This document shows, in pieces, positions 13,977-14,312 of a DNA stretch of 14,312 nt. Both the position numbers and the translations under genes were made by a program. Within the stretch, counting starts at the first letter, position 1. The number at the start of each line of letters is the position of its first letter. Under the pieces are notes generated by a model that was not told the DNA's origin, searched no databases, and saw only the letters and a program-made list of their open reading frames with translations. The stretch comes from CAVALG01 sp963589585 (GTDB lineage: Bacteria; Bacillota; Clostridia; Oscillospirales; Acutalibacteraceae). The stretch is from the NCBI GenBank assembly GCA_963589585.1, contig CAVALG010000069.1:1-14312 (forward strand), written 5' to 3'.

Positions 13977-13978
13977 AA

Positions 13979-14312
13979 TCAAAGCAGTTCAATACCGCAG
14001 GCTTTGCATTTGCGGACGACATCTTCGCCCCACACGGACGACTGAACCTCGCCGATATGCATCTTTTGCAGCAGCACAAGGCAGGTTCTCGACTGCCCTA
14101 TTCCGCCGCCTATCGTAAGCGGAAGTTCGCCGCTTTCTATCCCTTTATGGAACGGGAAAGCAAGCCTTTCGGTACAGTCGGCTTTTTTCAATTGTTCAAC
14201 AAGTGATTTTTCGTCCACACGGATACCCATTGACGAAAGCTCGATTGGTTTTTCCAACAGGTCGTTCCAGAAAAGCAGGTCGCCGTTAAGCGCCCAATCG
14301 TCATAGTCGGGC
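13979..14312 (-). CDS. asnA: Aspartate-ammonia ligase (asparagine synthetase A), C-terminal third
   Basis: The visible ~110 codons run off the right edge, so the start is outside. The frame is open to the edge: PDYDDWALNGDLLFWNDLL continues into IELSSMGIRVDE. The class II-type active-site segment LTIGGGIGQSR and the closing HIGEVQSSVW are characteristic of AsnA, which makes asparagine from aspartate, ammonia and ATP; it is unrelated to glutamine-dependent AsnB. It ends in TGA next to a heptad array. The promoter and any T-box leader would lie outside the window. Confidence 0.95.
   Translation of the reverse strand, partial: PDYDDWALNGDLLFWNDLLEKPIELSSMGIRVDEKSLVEQLKKADCTERLAFPFHKGIESGELPLTIGGGIGQSRTCLVLLQKMHIGEVQSSVWGEDVVRKCKACGIELL

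Larger units (their letters stand above)
13095..13978. repeat. Intergenic repeat mosaic, block 5
   Basis: No gene is supported. Order: short array 13101-13114 (+), R2 about 13114-13145 (+), R2 about 13168-13200 (-), module e (-) within a CTCCATC…GATGGAG outer stem (13214-13220 with 13318-13324), stem-loop a 13294-13316, junction 13358-13412, stem-loop b 13446-13460, tail about 13493-13555, stem-loop a 13570-13592, R2 (-) and four-unit array 13661-13688, junction 13729-13784, stem-loop c 13819-13839 (loop GAT), and array 13942-13976 (-), which ends two bases before the AsnA stop. Confidence 0.85.

Noticed and set aside
13766..14206. 146-codon plus-strand open frame
   Set aside because: It begins in repeat modules and then runs antisense through asnA, whose minus-strand protein has clear family motifs.

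Overview
The window looks like a chromosomal segment of a low-to-mid GC Gram-positive of the class Clostridia, probably a gut Oscillospiraceae/Ruminococcaceae-type bacterium. The basis is gene content (a Clostridia-type three-S1-domain protein, a PRK06851-like double P-loop ATPase, an AsnA-type asparagine synthetase, a cell-wall amidase with ChW-like repeats), AGGAGG-type ribosome binding sites and a perfect sigma-A promoter. Taxonomy is inferred from recall of these families, not from a search.

Ten genes are supported. Left to right: the 3' end of a cell-wall amidase (+, 1-704); a P-loop ATPase (+, 3121-4194); an S1-domain RNA-binding protein (-, 5118-6041); a membrane-anchored zinc-ribbon protein (-, 6190-6894); a membrane metallophosphoesterase (-, 6971-8092); a MATE efflux transporter translationally coupled to a cytidylate-kinase-like protein (-, 8517-9857 and 9857-10474); an RlmD/RumA-type 23S rRNA uracil methyltransferase with a small Cys4 protein just upstream (-, 11405-12760 and 12772-13077); and the C-terminal third of AsnA (-, 13979 to the right edge). 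These are ordinary housekeeping or accessory genes and form no obvious common pathway.

The striking part is what lies between them. Roughly a third of the window (about 705-2590, 4291-5115, 8108-8516, 10491-11414, 13101-13976) is a dense mosaic of a modular palindromic repeat family. Its parts are: (1) arrays of a 7-bp unit TAGAYNN, most of them exactly five units long; (2) a roughly 35-bp module, called R2 here, with core GGTAACGGTAGTTTGATAAC then AGACGGTAAAT; (3) the constant flank TTTCTCTCCCTC and its complement GAGGGAGAGAA; (4) interchangeable stem-loop cassettes, called a to d, placed inside that flank; (5) a roughly 75-bp GC-rich module, called e, with hairpins; (6) tail modules. In the blocks the heptad arrays point (+) on the left and (-) on the right whatever the gene direction, so each block is a macro-inverted repeat. 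Arrays touch stop codons or ribosome binding sites, and one supplies the last codons and stop of the methyltransferase gene. The repeats are absent from the tight within-operon junctions.

Two further elements (2708-2855 and 10592-10736) fold as four-way cloverleaf palindromes. Their inner hairpins are nearly identical, but their outer stems are different sequences that each remain perfectly or almost perfectly paired. Elsewhere, stem-loops with identical flanks carry inverted loops (AAA versus TTT, GAA versus TTC). Together these point to an actively evolving, probably mobile, structure-conserved repeat system resembling in style BOX/RUP/REP-type elements. I do not recognise this family by name, and no transposase is encoded in the window.
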